64,000 nucleotides of DNA from CAWIJJ01 sp963836405 (GTDB taxonomy: Bacteria; Acidobacteriota; Terriglobia; Bryobacterales; Bryobacteraceae), in the NCBI GenBank assembly GCA_963836405.1, contig CAWIJL010000008.1, forward strand, positions 40,638 through 104,637, written 5' to 3'. The translations under genes were made by a program, and so were the position numbers. Numbering within the stretch: the stretch's first letter is position 1; each line of letters begins with the position of its first letter. The notes beneath the pieces are model-generated. The model was not told the DNA's origin. It ran no database searches and saw only the letters and a list, made by a program, of their open reading frames with translations. Shown here one piece after another: positions 16,903-25,810 of this stretch.

Positions 16903-17280
16903 TCACAGCCAATGCTTCTCGCTCCAGAGTTTGAATCCCGCTTCGGTGAGCTGCGCGAGATCATCGAGCAATTCCGGTTCCGGCGGGGTTTTGAAGTTGA
17001 AACACGACTTGCCCTGCATACGTTTCTTCAACGCGGGCGTGATTCTGCTTTCGAGCGGCGGGCACATATAGACCGGCATCAGGTGAAAGCTCGTGTACGC
17101 CTTGCCCACGCGGACGGAAGCGAAAGACATCGGTTGGCCTTTATGCTGCGGGAAGGGTGAGGCTGTTTTCGCGACCAGCCCGTAGGCAGCGGGCGTATCG
17201 ATTGCGACTTTGAGGCGATCCGCGTACTTCGCGAGCACCGGCTTTAGCGAGGCGAAGGCGGATGAATAGTCGGCGGGCAT
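16903..17280 (-). CDS. Conserved hypothetical protein (DUF1801-like)
   Basis: A 125-residue soluble protein without signal or membrane segments. Landmarks are an N-terminal helix with YSSAFASLKPVLAKYADRL, then FASVRVGKAYTSFHLMPVYM and PALKKRMQGKSCFNFK, and a final LTEAGFKLWSEKHWL. The pattern matches a widespread family of small proteins that I recall as resembling DUF1801/YdhG, but no function is known to me. ATG 17280 is the most credible start; the longer frame runs into the divergent redoxin gene. No strong ribosome site is visible. Confidence 0.6.
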   Translation of the reverse strand: MPADYSSAFASLKPVLAKYADRLKVAIDTPAAYGLVAKTASPFPQHKGQPMSFASVRVGKAYTSFHLMPVYMCPPLESRITPALKKRMQGKSCFNFKTPPEPELLDDLAQLTEAGFKLWSEKHWL

Positions 17281-17331
17281 AGAGGAAAGTGTATCCCACC
17301 AGAGCCTGTGCTCCTGGGGTATTGTAGGCGT

Positions 17332-17913
17332 ATGGCTGCTACCGAATCGACGATGCTTGCGCTCGGAACGCGGGCTCCACTGTTCGAACTGCCGGATGCG
17401 ATTTCGGGAAAGACGGTTTCCCTGCGCGACTTCGATAACAAGAAAGCGCTGCTGGTGATGTTTCTTTCGCCGCACTGCCCGTACGTGCAGCACCTGCAGC
17501 GAGGTCTGGCCGCGATGACCAGCGAGTACGCCGCGAAGGATGTGGCGATGGTCGCGATCAGTTCCAACGATGCGCAGCAATATCCCGACGACGCGCCCGA
17601 AGGTTTGCGCCGTATGGCGTCGGAATTAGGCTTCACCTTTCCGTTCCTGTACGACGAAGGGCAGGAGGCGGCGAAAGCTTATCGCGCCGCCTGCACGCCG
17701 GACTTTTTCGTCTTCGACGGCGACCGGCGCCTCGTTTATCGCGGGCAGTTCGACGACAGCCGGCGGCGAAACGATATTCCGGTGACCGGCACGACGTTGC
17801 GGGCGGCCATCGACGCGGTGCTGGCCGGAAAGAGTGTGGACGAGCGCCAGATCCCGAGCATCGGGTGCAACATCAAGTGGAAGCGTGGTAACGAGCCCGA
17901 CTATTACAGGTAA
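17332..17913 (+). CDS. Thioredoxin-fold redoxin (AhpC/TSA-like) with single Cys
   Basis: A 193-residue thioredoxin-fold protein without signal peptide. The opening LALGTRAPLFELPDAISGK and KKALLVMFLSPHCPYVQ are typical of the redoxin family. The CxxC of thioredoxins is replaced by PHCPYV, leaving one conserved Cys, as in a one-Cys peroxidase-like enzyme. Later landmarks are MVAISSNDAQQYPDD and ACTPDFFVFDGDRRLVYRGQ (the cis-Pro loop), and another Cys in IGCNIKWK near the C-terminus. The upstream neighbour is divergent, and a TIGR03435 gene starts 4 bases after its stop, so these two are probably co-translated. Confidence 0.85.
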   Translation: MAATESTMLALGTRAPLFELPDAISGKTVSLRDFDNKKALLVMFLSPHCPYVQHLQRGLAAMTSEYAAKDVAMVAISSNDAQQYPDDAPEGLRRMASELGFTFPFLYDEGQEAAKAYRAACTPDFFVFDGDRRLVYRGQFDDSRRRNDIPVTGTTLRAAIDAVLAGKSVDERQIPSIGCNIKWKRGNEPDYYR

Positions 17914-17917
17914 TGAA

Positions 17918-18667
17918 ATGCGACTGGCGCTGCCCATCCTACTGTTCGGTTCTGTCTGGGTATCCGCGGCGCAGCAGGACTTCGAAGTGGCCTCCGTGCG
18001 GCAGCGCGAAGGGCCGTTTCAGCGCATGTACGACGTTTCGACGTCCGGGCCGCGGTTTACGTGCGGGGCGTGCGCGGTTCCGGAACTGATCCTGTACGCA
18101 TATAACCTGAAGCGGTACGAGTTGGCGTTCGCGAACCCTTCGCCGGAGCTGGAGACGCGCTACGACATCGTGGCGAAGGCTGCGGGGGATACTCCGCGCA
18201 CCAGGGAAGAATTCCGGCAGATGGTGCAAAGGCTTCTGGCCGAGCGCTTCGGACTCGCGAGCCACCGCGAAGCGAAAGAGATGCCGGTGTATGCGCTGAC
18301 GGCCGGCAAGTCCGGGCCGAAAATCAAGGAGAGCCCGCCGGATTCGCCACATCAGTGGAGCCTGGGCGTCGTCGGCCGCAATTACAAAGTGACCATGCGC
18401 AAGGTTGCGATGGAAGAAATCTGCTCGGCGATCGGCAATGCCTTTCTGGACCGTCCGATTGTGGACCAGACCGGCCTGACGGGCTTCTATGACGCCACCC
18501 TGGCGTACACTCCCCAGACGCGGGCGATCCGGGAGGGCGAGCCCGATTTGAACGATATGAGCATCTTCATCGCGGTGCAGGAACAGCTCGGCCTCAAACT
18601 GGAGCCGACGAAAGCGACGATTCAGGTTCTGGTGGTGGACCGGGTGGCGAAGCCCTCCGCAAACTGA
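17918..18667 (+). CDS. TIGR03435 (DUF3738) soil-lineage exported protein
   Basis: A 249-residue protein with a short signal peptide (MRLALPILLFGSVWVSAAQQ). The typical start of the mature family follows (FEVASVRQREG). The family hallmark is SGPRFTCGACAVPELILYAYNL in the first third. Conserved segments REEFRQMVQRLLAERFGL and PIVDQTGLTGFYD follow, ending in LEPTKATIQVLVVDRV. TIGR03435 proteins occur in large numbers in Acidobacteriota such as Solibacter, and their function is unknown. This gene is one of the best taxonomic markers in the window. It starts 4 bases after the redoxin stop. Confidence 0.9.
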   Translation: MRLALPILLFGSVWVSAAQQDFEVASVRQREGPFQRMYDVSTSGPRFTCGACAVPELILYAYNLKRYELAFANPSPELETRYDIVAKAAGDTPRTREEFRQMVQRLLAERFGLASHREAKEMPVYALTAGKSGPKIKESPPDSPHQWSLGVVGRNYKVTMRKVAMEEICSAIGNAFLDRPIVDQTGLTGFYDATLAYTPQTRAIREGEPDLNDMSIFIAVQEQLGLKLEPTKATIQVLVVDRVAKPSAN

Positions 18668-18670
18668 TGG

Positions 18671-19228
18671 CTACGTTTCGGCGAGCAATGCCAGGGCGAC
18701 GAGCGTTTCGCCGGTAGCGGGCAGTTCGGCAAGAAGGCGTGCTTCCAGGTTTTCCGGATCGGCCTCGACCTCGCAGGCGGCAACCTCCTCGGGGGTCGCG
18801 CCTTCGAAACAGAGTTCGCAGACGGCGTAGGACCGGCCGTTGAAGCGTACGGGCGGACCGAAGGTGCGGCAGGTGATGGGGCGCGCGGCGTAGAGGTCGC
18901 AGGTTCCCGTTTCGGGATCGAGCGCGGGGCACGGTTGCTCGTCGGCGGCTCCGTCTTCTTCGAGCACACGGGCAAGGGTGTCGCCAGGGTACTCGCGCTG
19001 GATGAGCTGGACGTAGCTCCGTGCGCGTTCGAGAACCTGGGCGCGGCGCTCGGGTTCGAGGGCGGCGAGACCCTGGCGGAGGCGTTGGGCGTCGAGCGGC
19101 GTGATGGCGAACGGACCGATGCAGCAGGCGGTACACCCCGGGCGGCAGACAAGCCACGGACCCGCCTTTTGCGCGGCTTCGAGGAGCGCGGCATCCACGA
19201 TTTGGATCAGTTTCCGGTCATCCTCCAT
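18671..19228 (-). CDS. YkgJ-family cysteine-cluster protein
   Basis: A 185-residue protein with the Fe-S or zinc-binding Cys pattern of the YkgJ family. The N-terminal cluster is CRPGCTACC (about residues 28-36). The second is CPALDPETGTCDLYAARPITC (about 100-120), with a further pair in CELC. The rest is helical and acidic. Family members are thought to bind an Fe-S cluster and often sit beside radical SAM or oxidoreductase genes. Here the gene is divergent from a radical SAM gene with practically no intergenic space. It converges on the TIGR03435 gene with a 3-base gap. Confidence 0.85.
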   Translation of the reverse strand: MEDDRKLIQIVDAALLEAAQKAGPWLVCRPGCTACCIGPFAITPLDAQRLRQGLAALEPERRAQVLERARSYVQLIQREYPGDTLARVLEEDGAADEQPCPALDPETGTCDLYAARPITCRTFGPPVRFNGRSYAVCELCFEGATPEEVAACEVEADPENLEARLLAELPATGETLVALALLAET

Positions 19229-19249
19229 GCTTCATGTTACTATCGCAGT

Positions 19250-20257
19250 TTGCGCAAGGTACCCCTTGTCGAATCCCTCCGGATCATCGGGCGAGGGTCG
19301 CTGAACTGGCTCGCCGAACGTCCCATTGTCGTTTCCTTCGAAGTCACGGATGCGTGCACGTGTTATTGCAAGCATTGCGACCACGGAGGTCCGCGCGACG
19401 AATCGCGCAATCTCGAGCCGTCCGATTATCGCCGCTACATGGAGGAGTTGAAACCGTGCGTGGTGCAGGTTTCGGGCGGCGAGCCGCTGATGCGCGAGGA
19501 TGTGGTGGAGATTGTCCGCAACATCAAAGGCGGATCGCGGGTCCCGTACACCATCCTGGTTTCGAACTGGTCCGAGATGACCGAGGCGAAATACCTGGCC
19601 CTGCGCGACGCGGGCGTGGACCAGTTTTCGGTGAGCCTCGATTTTCCGGACGCGCGCCACGATTCTTTCCGGGGCTACCCGGGCCTGTACAGCCACCTGG
19701 AAGCGTTGATTCCGGGCCTGGCGAAGCTGGGGCATGACGACATCGTGCTGAATAGCTGCATCACCAGCGAAAACCTGCACGAGATCGTTCCGATTGCGGA
19801 CAAGGCGCGGGAGTGGGGGGTGAACCTCTGCTACAGCGCGTACTCGGCGCGGCGGACGGGCTGCCGCGATTATTTCCTGAGTTCGAGCGAACAGATTGCC
19901 GTGCTGAACCGGGAACTGGACAAAGTGGAAGCGCGGCGCGATGCGACCAACTGGATCGTGAACTCGCCGAGCACGCTCCAGGCCACGCGGAAGTACTTCG
20001 AAAACGGCGGGGCGCCGGGCTGCAAGGCCGGGCTGCGATTCCTGGTGGTGACGGCCCAGGGCCAGCTTCAGCCCTGCTCCATGCAGTTCCAGCGCTACCC
20101 GCTCGAAGAGCGCGCACGGATGGTGGAGGAGTTCACCCGCACCAACCAGTGCGACGAATGCTACGTCTCCATCCGCTCTTACCTCGACAAGAGTTTCCCG
20201 CAGTTGCTATGGGAAAACGTGAGCGGATTCCTGTCGGTCAGTTCAGCCGGAAAGTGA
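19250..20257 (+). CDS. Radical SAM protein with SPASM-like C-terminus
   Basis: About 335 residues. The SAM/4Fe-4S motif is CTCYCKHC, inside VTDACTCYCKHCDHGG. The following GGEPLMREDVVEI and FSVSLDFPDARHD are standard radical SAM barrel elements. The C-terminal part has extra Cys residues (GCKAGLRFLVV, LQPCSMQF, NQCDECYVS) that could hold auxiliary Fe-S clusters as in SPASM enzymes. There is no in-frame ATG before the barrel; TTG 19250 is the best candidate start, and the frame remains open to 18935 antisense to the YkgJ gene. Product unknown; peptide or cofactor modification is possible. Confidence 0.8.
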   Translation: MRKVPLVESLRIIGRGSLNWLAERPIVVSFEVTDACTCYCKHCDHGGPRDESRNLEPSDYRRYMEELKPCVVQVSGGEPLMREDVVEIVRNIKGGSRVPYTILVSNWSEMTEAKYLALRDAGVDQFSVSLDFPDARHDSFRGYPGLYSHLEALIPGLAKLGHDDIVLNSCITSENLHEIVPIADKAREWGVNLCYSAYSARRTGCRDYFLSSSEQIAVLNRELDKVEARRDATNWIVNSPSTLQATRKYFENGGAPGCKAGLRFLVVTAQGQLQPCSMQFQRYPLEERARMVEEFTRTNQCDECYVSIRSYLDKSFPQLLWENVSGFLSVSSAGK

Positions 20258-21006
20258 CATTGATCGGGCAGATCACTTCCACCGCATCGCCATTCAGCGT
20301 GGTCGGACGGTAGAGCCATTGGCGGACCGCATCCACGGCGGACTGCACCAGGAGGGGATGGCCGGAGATCACGCGCAATTCGCGGATACGGCCGTCGGTG
20401 CCGATCACTCCTTCGAGGCGGACGGTGCCGGCGACGCGCATTCGGATGGCGAGGGGCGGAAAGACGGGGTCGACACGCCTGACCGGCTCGGCGGGATCGA
20501 CCACACCGCCGACGCGCACGCGGGGCGGGGCGGCGGGTGCCTTAGGGTGCGGTTCTGGGCTCCAACGCCGCGCGCGCGGGCAAGGGAGGGGCGGGATGGG
20601 CGAAATGAGAATGCTGTCCAGGACTCCACCTGGAATGCCGCCTTCGATGCCGCCGGGAATGCCGCCGGGCGCGGCGGCGGCTGCGAAATCGGCAGGGATT
20701 ATCCACCAGGATCTGCGCGCTCGCCGGAGGCCTCACCGGCGCGAACAGCACGTTGCCGCGAAACTGACGGTTGCTCCAGGCGCGCAGCGTGCGCGGCTGT
20801 ACGGAAGGGCTTGGGGGCGGAGGCGGCGGATCGGGGGCAGGGAAGACGAGGTGCGTCAGGACAGGCAGCTTCGGAGCCGCCTGCGGGAGCATCATGGGCG
20901 TGAGCGCGGCGACTGTAACCAGCAACGCTTCGCCGGCAAGACCGGCGCCGGTGCTCCACAGCCGGCCGGCGATGGGAGCGTGGGTGAGAGTGGACTGTTC
21001 GAACAT
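20238..21006 (-). CDS. TonB-like energy transducer (frameshifted)
   Basis: Two overlapping frames form one gene. ATG 21006 (GGAGG about 6 bases upstream) opens with a cytoplasmic tail, a membrane helix (LAGEALLVTVAALTPMML) and a Pro-rich linker (PDPPPPPPSPS). It reads to QILVDNP at about 20700. The second frame continues with a glycine repeat (GGIPGGIEGGIPGG). It ends in a TonB C-terminal fold (VFPPLAIRMRVAGTVRLEGV, then VDAVRQWLYRPTTLNG). The two join if one base near 20692-20697 is removed. The C-terminal domain lies on the minus strand convergent with the radical SAM gene, overlapping it by 20 bases. Confidence 0.7.
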
Positions 21007-21106
21007 GTGCTGCCTCCTTTTTCGATGGCGCTTTCGCCGCCAGACACACCACTCCTCCGCCGATGGAAGGAGTGGTTGAAGCAATCAGTTGCGAAAGCGT
21101 CCGGAT

Positions 21107-21125
21107 GTTGACATGTGGGGTCAAC
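21107..21125. promoter_or_regulatory. Inverted repeat upstream of the TonB-like gene
   Basis: GTTGAC-ATGTGGG-GTCAAC, a perfect 6+6 palindrome located between the TonB-like gene (start 21006) and the divergent Rsm22-like gene (start 21172). It could be an operator for either gene. No cognate regulator can be named. Confidence 0.3.
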
Positions 21126-21171
21126 CTCCACCTACATAGACACCGGAGATGGATTGAAGTTCCTATGATGG

Positions 21172-22093
21172 ATGAGGACGGGGAACAGTGTGCAGTTGCC
21201 GGATGGAGTGAAGCGGCTGATTGAAGAGCGCGTGGACGCGGTGGGATTCGCGCCGGTGAAACGGGCCGCCGAAGCGATGTCGGATTCGTATCGTGCCGGC
21301 CGCCCCACGGCAGGGACGCGCGCCGACAGCCTCGCGGCCTACCTGGTGACGCGCATGCCCGCGACGTTCGCCGCGGCGCACCGGGTGCTCGCGGAAGTGC
21401 GCGAGCGGCTGGGCGCGGTGTCGAGCGTGCTGGACGTGGGGGCGGGAAGCGGCGCGGCTTCGCTGGCGGCGCGCGCGCACTTCCCCGAGGCGGCGCTCAC
21501 GATGTTGGAGCGGGATGCGGGACTCGCCGGCGCGGCGCGGACATGGCTGCCGGAGGCGGAACTGGTTTGCGCCGACGCGCGCGATGCGTTGCCGCAGCGC
21601 GACCTGGTGGTGGCGGCGTACGCTTATGGCGAGTTCGGCGGCGGCATCGAACGGCTCTGGAAAGCGGCGCGAACAGCGCTGGTGGTGATCGAGCCGGGCA
21701 CGCCGGGCGGTTTCGCGGTGGTGCGGGAAGCGCGCGACGCGCTGCTGCGGCTGGGCGCGCAGATGATCGCACCCTGTCCCGGCGCGGTGTCGTTGCCCGA
21801 TGGCTGCGCCGGATTGGTGTCACTTTGCGGCGCGCGCGGAACGGTCGTCGCTGCACCGGCGCATGAAGGGCGGGGAACTCGGCTACGAAGACGAGAAGTT
21901 CAGCTATGTGGCGGTGGCGCGCGAACCCGTGCCTGCGGCGGCGGCCCGGGTGGTGCGCCGGCCGCTGCACCGGCCCGGGCTGGTGTTGCTCGAAACATGT
22001 ACGGCCTCGGGATTCGAGACGCGGCGGGTAACGAAGCGCGACCGCGAGGCATTCCGGGCGGCGCGGCAGGCCGGTTGGGGCAGCGGGCTCTAG
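21172..22093 (+). CDS. Rsm22-like small-subunit rRNA methyltransferase (frameshifted)
   Basis: A homolog of mitochondrial Rsm22/COG5459 methyltransferases. The first frame gives an N-terminal helical part (LPDGVKRLIEERVDAVG) and the SAM-binding motif VLDVGAGSGAASLAARAHFP. It continues through DLVVAAYAYGE and VVIEPGTPGGF to MIAPCPG. The rest is in another frame: DWCHFAARAERSSLHRRMKG, YEDEKFSYVAVAR and a C-terminal R-rich end. Removing one G in the run at 21809-21812 restores WCHF. The order APCP...DWCHFAAR...YEDEKFSY is diagnostic of the family. ATG 21172 lacks a clear ribosome site; GTG 21190 is an alternative. Confidence 0.75.
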
Positions 22094-22157
22094 GCGGCTG
22101 GATCTCGGGCGGACACCGTGGTATCCTCTTGTGGGAATCCCAACAGAGGAGCACGCC

Positions 22158-22499
22158 ATGCGGGAAAAGAAAGAGGTCTGGCAGGGCACGCTCGCCATCA
22201 TGGTGCTCAAGACGCTGGATGCGATGGGGCCGCTGCACGGCTACGGGATCGCGCGCCGTATCGACCAGATCAGCGAGAACCTGCTTTCGGTGAATCACGG
22301 CACGCTGTACCCGGTGCTGCTCAAACTGGAGCAGGAGGGCTCGATCGCTTCCAAATGGGGCATTTCGGAGAACAACCGGAAGGCCCGGTTTTACCAGATC
22401 ACGAAAGCGGGCAGGAAGGCGCTGCTTGCCGAGAAACGGCAGTGGCAGCAGACCACGGAAATCATGGCCCGCTTCTTCGCGATGGAGGGTGAACGATGA
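22158..22499 (+). CDS. PadR-family transcriptional regulator
   Basis: A 113-residue winged-helix repressor. The pattern QGTLAIMVLKTLDAMGPLHGYGIARRI is the PadR recognition region, followed by LLSVNHGTLYPVLLKLEQEG and a wing/hinge RKARFYQITKAG. The C-terminus is a short dimerisation helix. ATG 22158 has a GAGGAG ribosome site 6 bases upstream. Its stop overlaps the permease start by 4 bases (ATGA), so both are one operon. In Acidobacteriota such PadR genes almost always sit directly before a MacB-like permease gene and are thought to regulate it. Confidence 0.92.
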   Translation: MREKKEVWQGTLAIMVLKTLDAMGPLHGYGIARRIDQISENLLSVNHGTLYPVLLKLEQEGSIASKWGISENNRKARFYQITKAGRKALLAEKRQWQQTTEIMARFFAMEGER

Positions 22500-25237
22500 A
22501 GGCGCTGCGCCGCGTGTGGAACCGTCTTGCCGGCAGCCTGGCCGGCAGGCGGCGCGAAGCCGATCTGGCCGAGGAATTCGAATCGCACATCGAGATGCTC
22601 ACCGCCGAGAACCTGCGGCGGGGGATGTCTCCCGCCGAGGCGCGCCGGGAGGCGTTGCTCACCTTCGGCGGCGTGGAGAAATCGAAGGACGACTACCGCG
22701 ACCAGCGCGGCCTGCCGTGGCTCGATTCGCTCCGACAGGACGTGCGCTACGGGCTTCGCGGAATGCGGAAGCGTCCGGCGTTTACGGCTGTGGCCCTGAC
22801 TTGCCTGACGCTCGGCATCGGCGCCAACACGGCGGTCTTCAGTTTGTTCAACGCCGTGATGCTGCGCTCGCTCCCGGTGAGTCATCCCGAGCAGTTGGTG
22901 TTCTTCGAATACACAAGTCCGGGCGGCAGCCTCGGGGCGCTGCGGAGAACGTCGAGCGGGTATCGGACCTCACTCCCCTATGCCACGTATGAGGCGTTTC
23001 GAGACCAGGCGCGGAGCCTTGCCGGCGTGTTCGTGTTTGTGTCGTCAGGGATCGAGGGCCATGCCGCCACGGTGAATGTCGGAGGGCGTGCGGTGGCGGC
23101 CGATGCGGAAATGGTAACCGGGAATTACTTCTCCGTGCTTGGCGTTTCACCGATGCTCGGGCGGACGATCGAGGACGGCGATCTCGACGCCGGAGCCGGC
23201 AACGTCACGGTGCTCAGCCACTCTTTCTGGTCGCGCGAGTTCGGTGGAGACGTCTCGGCTCTCGGCCGGAGCATCGGCGTGAACGGGACTTCATTCCGGA
23301 TTGTGGGGGTCTCGCCTCCCGGATTTGTGGGCCTGCACGGCGCCGTGCCCGACCTGTGGGTTCCCTTGCGACCTACCGACGACATGCGTCCCTGGGGCTC
23401 ACGGGCCGGTTCCGCCCAGGTCTTCTTTTCCGACCGCCGATGGTGGTGGTGTACGATTGGCGCTCGCCTCAAACCCGGGGTGTCGCGCGCACAGGCACAG
23501 GCCGAAACCGATTACCTGTTCCGGCAGAGCATCACCGCGGGGTTGAGCAGCGTTCCACCGAGCCTGCCGCGGATCGAACTCTCGCAGGCGAGCCCGGTTT
23601 TCGAATCGATGCGGCTGAAGCTCGCCGCGCCGCTTCAGATCCTGATGGTCACGGCCGGGCTGGTGCTGCTGATCGCCTGCGCCAACCTGGCGGCGCTGCT
23701 GGTGTCGCGCGCGCAGTCCAGGCAGAGGGAAATCGGAGTGCGGCTGGCTATCGGCGCCTCACGCGCGCGGCTGGCGCGGCAACTGCTGACCGAAAGCCTG
23801 CTCCTGTCGCTGTCCGGCGGCGCGTTCGGGTTGCTGGCGGCACGCTGGGGCGGAGCCGCGCTGCTCGGATTGATCGCCGGCGATTCGCAGACGGCACTGC
23901 TGAATGTGAGTCCGGACTGCAGGGTGCTGGCGTTCGCCGCAGTCGTTTCCGTCGCGACGGGCGTGCTGTTCGGCCTGGCGCCGGCCTGGCGCGCGACCCG
24001 GATGGACCTGGCGCCGAGGTTGAAGGAATCGGCTGCGTCCACGACTCCTCACCGCGGCGCGGCCCGGCTGCTGGTGGCCTCGCAAATCGCAATCTCCGTG
24101 GTGCTGCTGTTCGGCGCGGGACTCTTCGTGCGCACGCTGCGCAACCTGGACGGCCAGGACCTGGGGTTCACCCGCGAGAACCTGCTGCTGTTCGAAGTGG
24201 ATCCGGAGCGGAGCGGCTACAAAGGGGCGAGCGGCATCGCGCTGAACGGCCGGCTGCTCGAGGAAATGCAGCGACTGCCGGGCGTGCGCTCCGCGACATT
24301 CTCTCAAATGGCGCTGCTCTCCGGATGGCGCAATACGTCGCCCACCGGGACGGATGGTCCGCCGCTTCCCGCCGGTCAGCCGAACGAGATCTACTACAAT
24401 CGCGTGGGCCCCCGGTTTTTCGAGACGATGGGCATGCGGGTGGTGCTCGGCCGCGGCATCGGACTGCGCGATACGGAGCAGGGCCGCACGGCAGCGGTCG
24501 TGAACGAAGCCTGGGCGCGCGCGTTTTTTCCCGGAGAAAGCCCGGTAGGCCACCGCGTTTCGGTTGGCGGGGACCGCTTGAAACCCGACCAGGCTTACGA
24601 GATTGTGGGCGTGGCCGAAGATGCCAAATACGACCAGATCCGCGGGGCTCCGCCGCGCACGGTTTTCCTCTCCTATGGCGCGGCGTGGGACCGCTCGCGA
24701 CGCCTGTGTTTCGCGCTGCGCTCCGCCGGCGACCCGCTCGCGCTGGCGGGATCGGTTCGCGCGGCCATTCGCCGGATCGAACCCAACCTGCCGGTGTTCA
24801 ATATGAAGACGCAACGGCAGCAAATTGACGAAGCCCTGGGACAGGAGCGGATGCTGGCGCGAATTTCGGCCTTCTTCGGCGGACTGGCGCTGTTGCTGGT
24901 GGCCGTCGGGATCTACGGGACGCTATCGTACGCGGTAACCCAGCGCACCGGGGAAGTGGGGATCCGGATGGCTCTGGGCGCGGGCCGGCCGGAAGTCGTT
25001 TGGATGATTCTGCGGGAATCGCTGGTGGTGGCCGGGATCGGACTGGCCGGAGGGTTGCCGGCGGCGCTCGGCTTATCGCGCCTGGCATCGAGCAGCCTCT
25101 ACGGCGTCACCACGTACGACGGCTTCACGATAGCGGCAACTGTGGCGCTGCTATCCGGAATCGCGGCGGCGGCTGGCTTCGTGCCTGCGTACCGGGCGGC
25201 GCGCATCGATCCCATCCGGGCCTTGCGGCACGATTGA
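22496..25237 (+). CDS. MacB-like ABC transporter permease (acidobacterial-type, 913 aa)
   Basis: A 913-residue FtsX/MacB-type permease. It has an N-terminal cytoplasmic extension (ADLAEEFESHIEMLTAENLR, EARREALLTFGG) characteristic of acidobacterial permeases. A first membrane helix (FTAVALTCLTLGIGANTAVF) follows, then a large periplasmic MacB_PCD domain and three helices near residue 390. A second copy of the periplasmic plus FtsX unit starts near residue 525. The last FtsX domain includes RISAFFGGLALLLVAVGIYG and GIRMALGAGRP. No ATPase gene lies beside it. The probable role is transport or transenvelope signalling of an unknown molecule under PadR control. The frame is intact. Confidence 0.9.
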   Translation: MKALRRVWNRLAGSLAGRRREADLAEEFESHIEMLTAENLRRGMSPAEARREALLTFGGVEKSKDDYRDQRGLPWLDSLRQDVRYGLRGMRKRPAFTAVALTCLTLGIGANTAVFSLFNAVMLRSLPVSHPEQLVFFEYTSPGGSLGALRRTSSGYRTSLPYATYEAFRDQARSLAGVFVFVSSGIEGHAATVNVGGRAVAADAEMVTGNYFSVLGVSPMLGRTIEDGDLDAGAGNVTVLSHSFWSREFGGDVSALGRSIGVNGTSFRIVGVSPPGFVGLHGAVPDLWVPLRPTDDMRPWGSRAGSAQVFFSDRRWWWCTIGARLKPGVSRAQAQAETDYLFRQSITAGLSSVPPSLPRIELSQASPVFESMRLKLAAPLQILMVTAGLVLLIACANLAALLVSRAQSRQREIGVRLAIGASRARLARQLLTESLLLSLSGGAFGLLAARWGGAALLGLIAGDSQTALLNVSPDCRVLAFAAVVSVATGVLFGLAPAWRATRMDLAPRLKESAASTTPHRGAARLLVASQIAISVVLLFGAGLFVRTLRNLDGQDLGFTRENLLLFEVDPERSGYKGASGIALNGRLLEEMQRLPGVRSATFSQMALLSGWRNTSPTGTDGPPLPAGQPNEIYYNRVGPRFFETMGMRVVLGRGIGLRDTEQGRTAAVVNEAWARAFFPGESPVGHRVSVGGDRLKPDQAYEIVGVAEDAKYDQIRGAPPRTVFLSYGAAWDRSRRLCFALRSAGDPLALAGSVRAAIRRIEPNLPVFNMKTQRQQIDEALGQERMLARISAFFGGLALLLVAVGIYGTLSYAVTQRTGEVGIRMALGAGRPEVVWMILRESLVVAGIGLAGGLPAALGLSRLASSSLYGVTTYDGFTIAATVALLSGIAAAAGFVPAYRAARIDPIRALRHD

Positions 25238-25243
25238 GCTAGC

Positions 25244-25810
25244 CTACCAAAAGCCATTGCTGAAGACCGACTTGCGGCAGGCCTTGCAGAAGTCCGCGCC
25301 CTTGATGTCCAGCCGCTCCACGGCGTGGCTGGAGGCCATGACGCAGCGCCAGTCCTGGCAATGGCGCAGCCCGAAGGTGTGACCGAGTTCGTGCACGGCC
25401 TCCTTGACCAGGCGCTCGCGCAGGAGATCCTCACGGGTGGGGAGGCCGTAGAATTCGTCTTTGAGGCGCGCCATGCTCACCACGGCGCAATTTCCATCGA
25501 GCTGCGCTTCGCCGAACACGAAGGTCAGCACGGGCACGAACAGATCGCAGGAGGTAACGCCGAGAATCCGAGCGTCGGGGTCGGACACCCGCTCGAGTTT
25601 TTGCAGGATGGCCGTCGAATGGTACTGCTGACGCTGCTGGTCCCAGGCGAAGGTCACCTCCAGGGTTTCGGGGCGAATCCGGCAAGGCGTCCGGAACGCT
25701 TTGGCCAGAGCCGCGGCGAGGTGTTCCAACGTATCGAGCCCGGGCGGAGGACCGTTGCCGTTGCGCGCGCCGTACGGCTCCCCGAGCGGAATCAGGTGAA
25801 CCGGTTTCAC
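25244..25810 (-). CDS. amzA: Archaemetzincin-family zinc metalloprotease
   Basis: A 188-residue metzincin-like protease. The extended zinc motif is HELGHTFGLRHC, followed by the family Cys pattern (C4CM...C..C: CQDWRCVMASS, then DFCKACRK) that binds a second zinc. Upstream elements match archaemetzincins: TLEVTFAWDQQRQQYHSTAI, ILGVTSCDLFVPVLTFVFG and ARLKDEFYGLP. Its start codon overlaps the stop of the upstream regulator gene (ATGA), so it is translated as the last gene of the HybAB operon or directly coupled to the regulator. Substrate unknown. The partnership with a redox operon may be fortuitous. Confidence 0.88.
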   Translation of the reverse strand: MKPVHLIPLGEPYGARNGNGPPPGLDTLEHLAAALAKAFRTPCRIRPETLEVTFAWDQQRQQYHSTAILQKLERVSDPDARILGVTSCDLFVPVLTFVFGEAQLDGNCAVVSMARLKDEFYGLPTREDLLRERLVKEAVHELGHTFGLRHCQDWRCVMASSHAVERLDIKGADFCKACRKSVFSNGFW

